64,000 nt of DNA from Campanula takesimana. Taxonomy: Eukaryota; Streptophyta; Magnoliopsida; Asterales; Campanulaceae. The DNA is taken from contig JAOWBW010000484.1 in NCBI GenBank assembly GCA_026119855.1, positions 310,001 through 374,000 on the forward strand, read 5' to 3'. Positions 53,833 through 64,000 of this stretch are shown in pieces. The position numbers were made by a program, and so were the translations under genes. The notes beneath the pieces are model-generated. The model was not told where the DNA came from and searched no databases. It was given only the letters and a program-made list of their open reading frames with translations. Position 1 is the first letter of the stretch; each line of letters opens with the position of its first letter.

Positions 53833-54924
53833 ATGTTACAAGAGTACTATAAGGAGGATGCTGATTTTGGCCCTATTGTGTGTGAATGTGAAAAGGGGGT
53901 TTATGGGAGTTATTTTCTGCAAGATAGGTTCCTTTTCAAAGGTAACAAGTTATGTGTTCCTAAGTGTTCTATTCGGGGATTACTTGTGAGGGAAGCCCAT
54001 AGAGGAGGTATTGCTGGAAATTTTGGGATCAATAAGACTCTTGAAATACTACAAGAGCATTTTTATTGGCTAAAGATGTTAGGGGAAGTACAATCAATTT
54101 TGGGTAGATGTGGTGCATGTCAAAAGGAGAAGAGTACTTTTCATCAAGGATTATACACTCCACTTCCTATTCTGAAGAGACCTTGGGAGGATGTTTCTAA
54201 GGATTTTATTATGGCATTACCGCGGACACAATGAGGGAAGGATGCAATCATGGTGGTGGTTGATTGTTTCTCGAAAATGGCTCATTTCATTGCTTGTCAC
54301 AAGACGGATGATGCTACACATGTTGCTGATCTCTATTTTAAAGAGATTGTTCGTTTGTATGATATTCCAAACTCCATTGTGAGTGATCGTGATAGTAAGT
54401 TCCTTAGCCATTTTTGGCAAACCTTGTGGCGGTTGATTGGAACCAAGCTGATATTTAGTACTTCGCACCATCCCTAAACAGATGGGTAAACCGGGGTTAC
54501 TTATAGGACCCTTGGTACTCTCTTAAGAGGCTTGGTGAGAAAGACACAAAAGGATTGGGATCTAAAGTTATCACATACAGAATTTTCTTACAATATAACA
54601 CCTACTTATGCAACAAGGCATTCACCTTTTGAAGTAGTTTATGGCGTGAATCCTTGTTTACCTCTTGATTTTATTCCTATCAAGAAGGGTGACATAGTAC
54701 AGTAAGATGCTAAGGCAAGAGTTCAAGCCATGAAGAAGTTACATGAAGAAGTGCAGGCAAGAATCATGAAGGTTAATGAGTCCTACAAGAGGAGAGCAAA
54801 TAAGAACCGCAAGCAACCAGAATTTCAGATTGGAGATTTGGTTTGGCTTCACTTACGTAAGGAGCGTTTTCCTAGAAAGAGGAAGAATAAGTTGATGCCT
54901 CGTACGCATGGTCCTTCTGAGTGA
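53833..54924 (+). pseudogene. pol: Integrase of element D
   Basis: The zinc finger (REAHRGGIAGNFGINKT, then CGACQKEKS) is followed by the core: MVVVDCFSKMAHF and IVSDRDSKFLSHFW carry the two aspartates. The catalytic Glu is replaced by Gly in TDG-stop-TGVTYRTLG. Several stops occur (54232, 54475, 54487, 54703). The C-terminal QIGDLVWLHLRKERFP is the usual gypsy tail start. No chromodomain is seen downstream. Confidence 0.85.
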
Positions 54925-55072
54925 TTGAACGAATTGTTGATAGTGCTTACAAGATTAACCTTCCTGGTGAGTATTCTGTTAGTGAGACTTTTAATGTGGG
55001 AGACTTATAACCCTATGTTGTTAATGATACGCTTGAAGAATTGAGGCCAATTCTTTCTGAAGAAGGGGAGGC

Positions 55073-55824
55073 TGATATGGGGGAGTTGGATAAAAAGGTG
55101 GATAAAGCCATTGAGATATTTCAAGGTGGTGAAAATACGCTTTTATTACCTTTTGTAAATTCAGTTTTGTTGCATTAAGCTGGTTAGCTCGTATTGCTGA
55201 ATTCAATGGGCCATAACTCCTTTTGTACTTAATATTTTTGCAAGTTTCAACATGGAGCAGAAATATCACGTTCTTATCTTTCCAACAAGAGCTTAAAGTC
55301 ATCCTAGTTCGAAGTATTCAAGGAGATGTGGAATTTTGAAGTGTGTACTGTCCAGGAAATTTGAACAGTCGCTGGTGCATTTAATTGGGCTGTTTTGAGT
55401 TCATTTCACTTGTTTGGTTCAGATTAGGGCTAGATTTAATAATGGGGCTTGTATTATAAGTTCCCAAGTTGTTTTTAAGTGTCATAAATAAGGAAAGCAT
55501 CTGATCGCTTTCTAGGAGTCTAGATGAAGTGTTTTAAGTCCTTTTGAGGCTTTGGTTCAGCCTATATAATGGGTGAACTTGCAAGAGCTTAATATATTGT
55601 ATTTTGAGTTCATAAATATAGAGAAACATTTGTTCTCTTGTTCCGGTTTGTCTTTAATCCCATATGGGAGGGTGACTACCAAAAATATCTTTATGCCATT
55701 CTTGGTGACTTTGTCTTTATAGAATTGGTTGGTGATCTTATCTCTCTTTCATTCTTGTTCTTTTTCATAAAAATACACTCCATAAAAATAATTCTTTATC
55801 CGCTGCAATTTAACATATACATTA
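55073..55824 (+). repeat. 3' LTR of element D
   Basis: 752 bp. It is similar to the 5' LTR with substitutions and small indels. TATA tatataat lies at 55563-55570, and the terminal ca has become ta. Confidence 0.88.
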
Positions 55825-55829
55825 CTTGG

Positions 55830-56078
55830 TTACACCACCAGTTTTTCTCGGTCGATTTACGTGCGCTTCAGGGATATTTTGTACTGGAGGTACATTTTCC
55901 ACAGGAGGAATAATATGGGCATTTTGTATTGGATGTACATTTTACACAGGAGGAATAATAGGGGCATTTTGTACTGGAGGAACAATAGGAGCAGCACGCA
56001 GTTGTTGAGGAGCAGGGGCAGCAGGATCATGAAGTTGCGAAACAATTTGCACTGGAGGAATTAAGCTTCTCCAGTCTA
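55830..56078 (-). pseudogene. CACTA ORF1, proline-rich repeat exon
   Basis: The minus-strand frame gives about six imperfect repeats of the type PPVQNxPII (for example PIVPPVQNAPIIPPV, NVHPIQNAHIIPP, ENVPPVQNIPEA), followed by NRPRKTGGVTK. One repeat has a stop. It continues at 47968-48023 beyond the two inserted LTR elements. The proline-rich tract is probably a flexible linker of the TNP1-like protein. Confidence 0.6.
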
Positions 56079-57003
56079 ATTAAGCTCAAACAAAGCAACA
56101 GTAAGATGAGAATCTTGAATGCAATTAAATGAAAAAAACTATGATATACAAATATATATCAGAACCAAATCACGACTGAATAGGGCAAAGGGGATTCAAA
56201 AGTACAGCATAATATAAATATATACAAAAGTAGCTTAATCAAATAAATACACACATATGTATAGATATGTATAGAGTATACTCCATTATGCACTTACTAT
56301 TTTTTACCCCACTTTCTTTCTCCTTCCCATTCACACCACCTACTTTTTCAACATCTTTGCTTAATTCTCATTCCTAAAATGAAATGGGTATTCTGTTTTG
56401 AGACGGCAAGGCAGGAGTGTTTATATATACACACAATTCAAAATAAATATTCACTATTACCTTCAGAAAGATCTAAGTAATTGTTCATTTTCTTTCTTGT
56501 TAATCGCAAGAATCAGAGGATCATGTATTTTGAAAAGGAAGCATATATATCCAGTATACATATTATACATATTCAATTTACAAGTTTAACAAGTATCACT
56601 TATTAATTTATAGTACTCCGTCCGTCTCAACGTAAATATTACAATTGATAACTCCTTTTACGAAGTGAGATATTTATTTTGAGACGAAAAGAATAGTACA
56701 GTAGTTAACTCACCATAATTAGTATCTTCATGTAGTTACATACAACTATACAAGAATATAAATAAGTACAGTATTTTTGCAAACACATTCCTGAACTTTA
56801 CATGCTAGTAATCTGTAATTTTAAAAAATAAATACCTGCAGCAGTAAATCCATTGAACAAAATAATTAAACATGTATATGCATTATATTATACGTAAGAT
56901 ATATAGAATCAATTTGTCGTGGTTGAGGATGATATACGTGTTATATAATTATAAAAATTAAGTAGACTAAGTAAAATATGAACAATGCATAATAGAATAT
57001 TAC
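56079..57003 (-). other. CACTA intergenic/intron region
   Basis: AT-rich sequence between the TNP2 3' end and ORF1. It contains a small Stowaway-like element (56613-56697). No other gene is seen. Confidence 0.55.
56613..56697. mobile_element. Short degenerate Stowaway MITE
   Basis: Termini ctccgtccgtctcaacgtaaata and, in reverse, tatttattttgagacgaaaag. Only about 85 bp remain. The right end is diverged. Confidence 0.6.
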
Positions 57004-58541
57004 CTTTCAAATGGATACATCCAACGATATTGAACCAGACCCCCGACCTTTGCCTCATATGCTACGTGGATAGGTAGATGCTCCATTGAATCAAAGAAGG
57101 AAGGAGGGAAAATCATCTCAAGCCTACACAAAGTCTCAATTATTCATAATTCAAGCTTCTCTAATTCTTCTTCTTTATAAACCGTGGAGCATATAATCTT
57201 AAAAAACTGACTGAGTGCATTCAAGGGTTCCCAAACATCCTTCGGCAAGAATTCACCCCATGCGAGTGGGAGGAATATTTCCATTAAAGTATGACAGTCA
57301 TGTGTTTTTAAGCCAGCTATCTTGCACTCTTTAGGATTAGCACACCGAGAAATGTTCCATGCATACCCGTCTGAGACTTTAAGCGATTGAAGCCACTCGT
57401 ACACTTGTTTAATTTGTTCATTGGTCAAAGTGTACCTAGATTTTGGAAATATTAATTTCCCATTGTCATCTATTTTTATATGCAATTCAGGTCTTATACC
57501 AAGAGCCTCTAAATCATTTCGGGCTTTGTGGTTATCTTTGGTTCTCCCCTTGACATTCATCACCGTATTAAATACATTATCAAATACATTTTTCTCTATG
57601 TGCATCAAATCCAAATTGTGTCGAATCAAGAGTGTATGCCAATATGGCAACTAAAAAAAAATAATCTTCTTAGTCCAATTATGTACAACCCCAAAATCAG
57701 GAATCTTTTCATCACTATTAAGCCCCTTCCCGAATGTGATTAAATCAAACTGATTAATATAATCTAAAATCTGATCTCCCGTTTTACGTGGAGGAGCCAA
57801 CTTTCTCTCCGTCAAATTGTTGAAATTATTCTTGTTTGATCGTAATCTGTGTGAAGGATTTAAGCATCGACGATGACACCCACTGTAACAAGGCTTCCTA
57901 CCTTCTTTCAGAGTGAAAGCTATTATGTTATCCATACAAACAGGACATGACAACTTTCCATGTGTACTCCAACCAGACAACATTCTGTAGGCAGGAAAGT
58001 CGCTGATTGTCCACATTAATGCAGCCCTCATACTAAATTTATGTTTGAGTGAAATGTCATAAGTATCAACCCCTTCATACCATAATGTCTTCATTTCCTC
58101 AATTAGTGGCTCTAAAAACACATCAAGCTCTTTACCAGGCTTTTTGGGCCTGGAATAAGTAAAGGCATAAACATGTATGCTGGTTTCATACACATCCACG
58201 GTGGTAGATTATATGGGACTACAAAGACGGGCCATGTTGAATGTGGCTTACTAGAGTGCCCAAATAGATTGAACCCATCAGTGGCTAAGCCTAGTCTTAT
58301 ATTGCGAGAATCGACGGTAAAGGACGGATAATTTTGATCAAAATCTTTTCAAGCCTTGCCATCTGCAGGGTGTCTTATCTCACCTTCAACATCCATACGT
58401 TTTACACTGTGCCACCTCATGTGTTCAGCAATTGTTGATGACAAATAAAGTCTTTGAAGCCTAGGAATGAGAGGGAAATAATGCATGACTTTTTTGGTAT
58501 AGGCTTATGTTTCTCAATTGTGGCATTTTCAAGATTTTTAT
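57004..58541 (-). pseudogene. CACTA TNP2 transposase (with DUF4218 part)
   Basis: Read on the minus strand: decayed start (58200-58510, with DKTPCRWQGLK), then KPGKELDVFLEPLIEEMKTLW, ALMWTISDFPAYRMLSGWST and CPVCMDNIIAFTLKEGRKPC, all TNP2-family hallmarks. After a stop near 57653 come LPYWHTLLIRHNLDLMHIEK and NVFDNVFNTVMN, and after a second break near 57140 a DUF4218 start (MIFPPSFFDSMEHLPIH, GLVQYRWMYPFER) ending at a donor-like aggtaata. TNP2 is the DDE transposase of CACTA elements. The true N-terminus is cut by the copia element at 58542. Confidence 0.87.
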
Positions 58542-60055
58542 TGTTGGAAATTATGCCCTAAGCCCTTAAGAAAGGTCTTATGTTACATCATGTTCTCATT
58601 TGTTATGGAGATAACAGCACTGGACTATTATATGTTTACATGTTTATTATAATAATCCCCGTCCCTAGTACTTATGAAGAACTAGTATAAGTTTAATTGA
58701 TGATCATATGATGATCATGTGTATATGATACAAATTAAGCTTATGGGTACTTGTTAGTGAACACGTACTGGACATGACCCGCTATGAGATTTATGTCATG
58801 GTCAGATGTCATAATTAAATCTCATATAGTTATATCATTTATCCTTAGACCTGAGATTATCATAATCTTCCACATAATGAACATTATGTTTGACGTACTC
58901 AAACGCTACCCCTAACCGAGTGGTTATAAAGGCTACGATTGGCATAATCGGATTCATGTAGGGAAGAATGATAAGTCAAGATGGGATTTGTCCCTCTCTC
59001 AAAAGAGATATCTGCTTGGCCTCTCGATGAGTGATATTGATGATAGTGTATGGCCATACCCAAATGAATTGAAGCGTTCAATGTCATTTGCTCATATCAA
59101 TCTACTCGGGATCGAGAAAGCATTGGACAACATAAGTTGACGTGGACCATGACTTATGTCCAATATGATATCGCGTGACAAAAGGATTGTGATATGTTCT
59201 ATGAGGATAACGAATGTCGTTTAAGTATATTAATTGGGTAGTCATGATGGCTCATGACTTATGAGTTTGACCCTGGTCGGACTCATTACCAACTTAATAT
59301 AATCATATGGGGTCACACACAAAAGGACGAATCAAGAAAAGGCAAAAGTTGGATTTCTGGCTGTCACGGCCGTGCCAATTATAAAGCACGACCATGCTGA
59401 TTTGCACAGCCGCGCGAGTTAACTGACTCGACCGTGCTAATATTGATCTGCGGCATGTCGGGCTCGACACAATTGGCACGACCATGCCTAATTGTGAGCA
59501 CGATCGTGCGAAAGCTCCTGGGGCCAAAATTGGACTGTTTAATTGGTGACGGGATTTAGGTCTTCTAGGTCATTAAGGGTTAATGACTAGGAACTATAAA
59601 TATATCTTTTCATCAGCCATTAAACTAATGCAACCTAGTATGTTTGAGAAACATAATTCTTGATCCAAGATTGAGAATCAAAGATCAAGAACACCAAAAT
59701 TCATATAGCCTTTGAATATTAGAAAAGAGTTTTCTAATGGTTCTAGCAATCCAGATCTAGAATCATTTTAGATATTCGTCCGCGTGTGGATACACATAGG
59801 GGATGTTTGTTTTAACATCTTAAGTTCGTTTTCCTGTGATCCTGATCCGAAGAACGCGAAGAACGAGAAGATCAAATCTTAAAGCTTGAAGACTTGAAGA
59901 TTTGAAGATCCAGAAAATTTAAATGCACAACAACGGTTAGTATTCTAAATTCATCTTGCTATTAATTTAATCATCGTGAATGGATCTTGGGGCTTAGGGT
60001 TTTGTTGATTTTATATTGCTTTATTCCGCTGTGCATGTTGCTTCAAAACCCAACA
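58542..60055 (+). repeat. 5' LTR of copia element E (1514 bp)
   Basis: TATA box tataaatata at 59595-59604. A CpG-rich block of gcacgaccatgc-type phrases lies at 59362-59515. Its last ~115 bp are related to the fragment at 40579-40694. Confidence 0.82.
59362..59515 (+). repeat. CpG-rich palindromic phrases in copia LTR E
   Basis: cacggccgtgcc, gcacgaccatgc, gcacagccgcgc, ctcgaccgtgc, ggcacgaccatgcc and gcacgatcgtgc occur within about 150 bp, each close to a palindrome. The style recalls the CpG blocks of the gypsy LTRs, but the sequence differs. Confidence 0.65.
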
Positions 60056-60056
60056 G

Positions 60057-60069
60057 TGGTATCAGAGCC
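60057..60069 (+). promoter_or_regulatory. Primer-binding site of copia element E
   Basis: tggtatcagagcc, the initiator tRNA-Met complement, lies 1 nt after the LTR. Confidence 0.85.
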
Positions 60070-62869
60070 CCGTTCATGTATGGTTATTTTAATATTATCA
60101 TGTTTAATATATAATTTGATTATTTGATCTAGCATGATGAGAATTTAGAATAAGAGATTTATGTGAATTGTTTGGTGAAACAATTATATATTTGATATAG
60201 TATAATTATGAACAAGGTTTTCAAGTTGCATGATTAATATGATTAATCTATTTATCGGATCATCAATGTCTTTAATTGGATTATTGAATTGATGATTCTT
60301 GATCTTGAAGAACAAATTGTTTGTTCTTAGGGTTTGATATTTATGATAATTTGATTATCATAAATAATTGAATTCTTAAAGGATCAAGATTTGATAAATT
60401 GCGATCGTGCGGTTCGCGTGCAATGCACGTTTTGTGCAGAATTTTTGTCCAGAATTTTCGTGCAGATTACGTGCAGTCTAGAATTTTCGTGCAGTTCGCG
60501 TGCAATGCAAGAATTCGTGCAGATTTTTTGTGCAGTTCACGTGCAGTGCAGATTTCTGAATTCGTGTTTTTCAGACTTGGAGATGCATAGTAGAATACGT
60601 ATTGTTCATGGAATTGGATTGTATGAAGTGATGCATTCTTAATAGAGTTGGACTCTATGAAAGAAGTCATTATTCAATATGTATTATACCTAGAGTGGGA
60701 CTCTATGAAAATCTAAAATTCATAATTATATTCACATAGTATCCATTCATTAATTAATTAGATTAATTATACCTTTGTTATGCGCGTTGCTATATGAAAG
60801 AACCTTCATGAAAATTTTAAGTCATGTGCCAACACATGATGGACACTTGTGAGTACACCAGGTTTTTTTTATGTGGGCTCTGCCAAAGAGAGGTGTATTA
60901 ATTCTATCAGTGTACGAGCAAGATGAGTGAATGAGAGTTTCCTATGCGTCCATCATGGTTTGACTTAATTAGGCTATCAAAAGACAAAGTTTTGGGCCTA
61001 AGGCACAAGATGAGATTAAAATATGTTTGACATAAGATGTCTAATTAAATCTCATAAAAGATCTAAGAGTCACATATGATGTGATTGATAAGAGTTATCT
61101 ACCTAATTAGTTTAATTTTGAGCAGTATCGCCAAAGCGGACTTAAAGTTAAATTAAAGTTGGACCTTAGCCTACATAAATTATATTATACAATTGTTGTA
61201 TATGAAGGTTATATAATTTAGTGGGAGTATTTATGAAATACAAATAACTTATCTCTTAAATGATTTGTATGAAATATAGGTGTATATTTATTTGCATATT
61301 TGTGTAGAATGTTATATTATGCTTTAATTATATTTATTACTACGATCTGTTCTTTAAAAGGAAAAGTTAAATGAGAATGAAATTAATTTCTTTGATTGGA
61401 TTATGAGCTTAAGAAATGTTCTAAAGCAAGAACAGAAATTATACATTCTTAATAATCCTAAGCAACCTAAATTGCAATATTAATTTGATTAATATGTTCC
61501 GTGGGGTCATCAAAATTTAATTTGATTAACTTGTTGATGATCTTAGATTCATGAATAAATTTTTTTTTTCTGGGTTTTGATAATCATGATGATTAGATCA
61601 CCATGAACACCAAATCCTTATTGAATCAAGGAAAGCAATTTTGAGGTAAATTTTAGAAATTTAAAATCTACCGCTTTTATGATAAATATTTTGAGTTGAA
61701 TTTAATTGTCAGATGACTGGTTTTAGAAACCGTGTTTCCTGAAATTAAATGTCAAGTTCAAAACTATTTTGGGTTGAATCTAGTTTCAGATGACTGGTTT
61801 TCGAAACCGTGTTTTCTGAAAAGTGATGTCAATTCAGAATTTAGATAAACTGAAATCAGAATCATGAATTGTTCTTGATTGCTGAAATCAGTTAAATTGG
61901 TGAGACATGGAATTTAGAAACAAGACCACAGATTCATGCGGAAATGTGGATGCCTTTTGGCTTAGTTTCGGCCGTATGGACTGTTCTCTAAATTTCTAAA
62001 TAATGTACAGAATTGTGGATGCCTTTTGGCTTAGTTTCGGCCGTACAGTTTGTGCTCTCAATATCTAAACTAAAGTGCGGAAAGATGATAATCTAAGTCA
62101 AAATTTTGATTTTTGACTTAATGAATTTTTAAAAGAAAGGAGGGTTAAAAGATAAAGGTAAGACAAAGGTTGTCAAACCTAAATTAAATAAGTGTGGCTA
62201 AAAGTTATAACTCTAAATAGCACAATTTGGTAAACGTGGCAATTGGATTGACCATTTAAAATTGTAATCAAAATTCTGGATGATCAAAGAAAGTGAATAA
62301 GTAGTGAGACTACTACTTCGGACATTTATGTTATAAGATTAATCTTTCTAATTTTAATTATTGGGTATTGGATATCGGATTTGATCCCAAATTTATGAAA
62401 TGTGCATGAATTAGTAAATTGAAAGATTACTTAAAAGTAAAATTAATCTACGAATGGTAATGATGCAAGAGTTGCATCATTGTTCGTAGAACACTTATGA
62501 AGTGGCTTTATTTATTAATTAGAAAAGTATTATTTTGTTATAACATAATGAAGGATATTAATCTCTTATTGAGAATAAGAAAGTGCTTTATTTATTATGA
62601 TTTACTTTATCGTATTGTTAAATCATATAAATAAATCTAATATCCTAAATCTTGAAGAACAAAATAATGAATGAGATTATAACATAAATTATTATTAAAA
62701 CTCTTAAGGCATTATTATTTTGATCAAATAAATAAGAAACGCATATCTAAAATTCCGTGGGATGGAGTTTTAAAGTCATATGATTTTGAATCATATGATT
62801 TATGCAAATCTTATTTACTTGAACCAAGACATCTTTTACTAGGAGTAGTAAAAGGCTAATATCTTATTA
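60070..62869 (+). other. Decayed interior of copia element E with local tandem repeats
   Basis: No gag ORF survives. Visible structures are a run of ttcgtgcag-type repeats (60401-60555), a 37-bp phrase repeated about 77 bp apart (61709-61745 and 61786-61822, agatgactggtttt...) and a 32-bp phrase repeated about 69 bp apart (61945-61976 and 62014-62045, tgtggatgccttttggc...). The rest is AT-rich. Confidence 0.55.
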
Positions 62870-63420
62870 GACCTAATACATATCGATGTATATGGTCCAT
62901 TAAGTAGTAATGCTAAAAGAATATTTTGGTAATACTTGGTAAAACTATTCAAAGATTCCGATTCGATCGAGATGATGAATAATTGAACAAAGAATTTGAC
63001 AATCATCTTTAAGGCTGTGAAATTGTTTCACAATGAACTCCACAAAGAACACCATTTTGGAATGATATGTCTACGTGGAGGTATAGAACCTTATTGGATA
63101 TGGTTCATTAGATGATAAAATCAAAATTGATCTTCCATTATTTACTTTGGGATTATATATATTGGAAACCACTATAATTACACTAATTTGAGTTCCATCA
63201 AAATAGGCTCAAAGGGTCCATATGTGATATGGAATGAAAGAAAACTCAGTTTGTCTTTCATGAAGATTTAAGAAAGCAAGTCTTTTACGAAAAGACTTGT
63301 TTGGAACAAGCTCACACTTAAATCTAATAAATGTATTTTCAAGGGATATCCTAAGGAAGCTTGAGGATATTATTTTACTTCTAAGAAACAAATGTGTTTG
63401 TTTATAATGATACTTTTCTA
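62870..63420 (+). pseudogene. Remnant of copia integrase in element E
   Basis: Broken frames still spell LDLIHIDVYGPLSS (62868-62910, the first catalytic region) and, near the end, YGMKENSVCLS in place of the usual Y-E-x-W-x-x-R-K-P. The tail motif YPKEA-stop-GYYFTSKK (about 63349-63392) matches the GYPKGTRGYYFY-like end. Stops and shifts are numerous. Confidence 0.6.
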
Positions 63421-63441
63421 GATAAATTGTTTATCTCTAAA

Positions 63442-64000
63442 TGTCGCGACCCCGAACCCCGCGGGCCCGAGATCGCGAGCTGGACGTCGACTTAGAACCA
63501 AAACTCTAAAATATAGAAGTTAAAAAAAATTCCATTTTGAACCAAAAGATGATAACATAAGGTTTTACAAATCCAAGTTTAAATCAGCAAAGTACAACTA
63601 ACATAAGCTCCACAGCTTATACCCAAAAGAATAAAATATACAATTCTTAATGACGTCAATAATGGTGACACTATCCCCAAAAGGTTATACATTTAAATAA
63701 TGTAAACCGATCCATAACAACCTGCCCCAAAATCTCAATCCTCTCGACGTCCTCCTCGATCCGCGAATCCTAATCCTTTTCCTCCTGGGGGGTTAAGGAA
63801 AAACAAAGATGGAAATAAACGGGGTGAGATAAAATCTCAGTAAGTTACTAATGCAACTACATGACATGCTAATATGCAATGACCGATAGCAATTAACATA
63901 AGATAGATAGCAGCGGAATAATAAGTGACATGCTGTCGAACAGTAACATCCAATAGTCAATCATATAAATAAACATATAACAACAAATGAGAGGCTCCCT
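63442..64000 (-). repeat. Partial gypsy LTR (LTR F), runs off the window
   Basis: On the minus strand it ends ggggtcgcgaca with gtcgacgtccagctcgcg just before, as in LTRs A and C. It contains the stem/C-run cassette (63780-63839, six-base run). The left flank ctaaa (63437-63441) is the expected TSD. Whether it is a solo LTR or part of a full element cannot be told here. Confidence 0.8.

Larger units (their letters stand above)
50076..55824 (+). mobile_element. Decayed Ty3/gypsy element D
   Basis: LTRs (50076-50820, 55073-55824) lie inside the TSD cttgg (50071-50075, 55825-55829). A PBS tggtatcaagagc (50823) and PPT gaagaaggggaggc (to 55072) are present. The order gag, protease, RT, RNase H, integrase is gypsy order. 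I see no chromodomain. Many nonsense changes make it inactive. It lies 8 bp past the TSD of solo LTR C. Confidence 0.9.
40695..58541 (-). mobile_element. CACTA (En/Spm-like) DNA transposon, 5' part outside the window
   Basis: The terminus cactacaagaaaattgg at 40695 is the canonical CACTA inverted repeat. Subterminal repeats follow, and minus-strand coding for a Ptta/TNP1-like protein and a TNP2 transposase fits a right-to-left element. At 58542 it is interrupted by a copia element that runs past the window, so the other terminus and the TSD cannot be seen. Insertions at 41331, 43983, 45470, 48024 and 50076 have inflated it. Confidence 0.87.
58542..64000 (+). mobile_element. Decayed Ty1/copia element E, continues beyond the window
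   Basis: The 5' LTR 58542-60055 starts tgttggaaattatgcc and ends aaaacccaaca; the PBS follows. Remains of integrase appear at about 62870-63420. The left flank tttat (58537-58541) should be the TSD. The element is interrupted at 63442 by a gypsy LTR and its 3' half is out of view. Confidence 0.8.

Noticed and set aside
56287..56402. Another Stowaway MITE (ctccattatgc ... gagacggcaaggcaggag)
   Set aside because: The two ends do not match each other well enough over the first 15 bases.

Overview
The window is repeat-dense plant nuclear DNA, almost certainly from a eudicot with a large genome. No intact host gene is visible. Nearly every base falls in transposable elements nested inside one another; LTR ends, primer-binding sites, polypurine tracts and target-site duplications (TSDs) fix most borders. 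The coding signal is GAG, protease, reverse transcriptase, RNase H, integrase and CACTA transposase. There are no rRNA or tRNA genes, CRISPR arrays or prokaryotic operons. The species cannot be named from this sequence.

Block 1 (107-40230). A Tat-lineage Ty3/gypsy element on the minus strand is the host of the first stack. Its LTRs are at 107-655 and 39792-40230, and its gag-pol reads right to left. On the opposite strand, near its 3' LTR, it carries a spliced gene with four exons (922-10473). Three elements interrupt it: a gag-only gypsy element (2044-9957, TSD gtaag), a Sirevirus-like copia element (12135-29198, TSD cttgc) and a short non-autonomous LTR element with a zinc knuckle (32921-38113, TSD atgtc). 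The copia element is itself split by a solo LTR (15261-18474). A SINE with a 16-bp TSD lies at 11225-11422. Removing the three large insertions leaves a Tat element of about 9.9 kb.

Block 2 (40579-64000). A fragment of a copia LTR (40579-40694) is cut by the TIR of a CACTA transposon (from 40695, minus strand). The CACTA carries a Ptta/TNP1-like ORF with a proline-rich repeat and a TNP2 transposase (57004-58541). It has been invaded by a Pack-MULE holding a captured piece of 6-phosphogluconate dehydrogenase (41331-42796), a Stowaway MITE (43983-44185), a foldback element built of hairpin repeats and flanked by TA microsatellites (about 45470-47825), a solo gypsy LTR (48024-50062), a decayed gypsy element inserted 8 bp beyond that LTR's TSD (50076-55824), and a decayed copia element (from 58542). 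The last is entered by another gypsy LTR (63442 to the window end).

The most unusual signals cut across families. An approximately 90-bp motif and a neighbouring CpG-rich paired-phrase block recur in LTRs of different families, in opposite orientations relative to the elements. The Sirevirus-like element is filled with the hexamer GCCGAT in coding and non-coding DNA alike. Its third ORF (about 1,470 codons) seems to have its own TATA box and a spliced 5' leader. These are readings by eye from one window, without database comparison.
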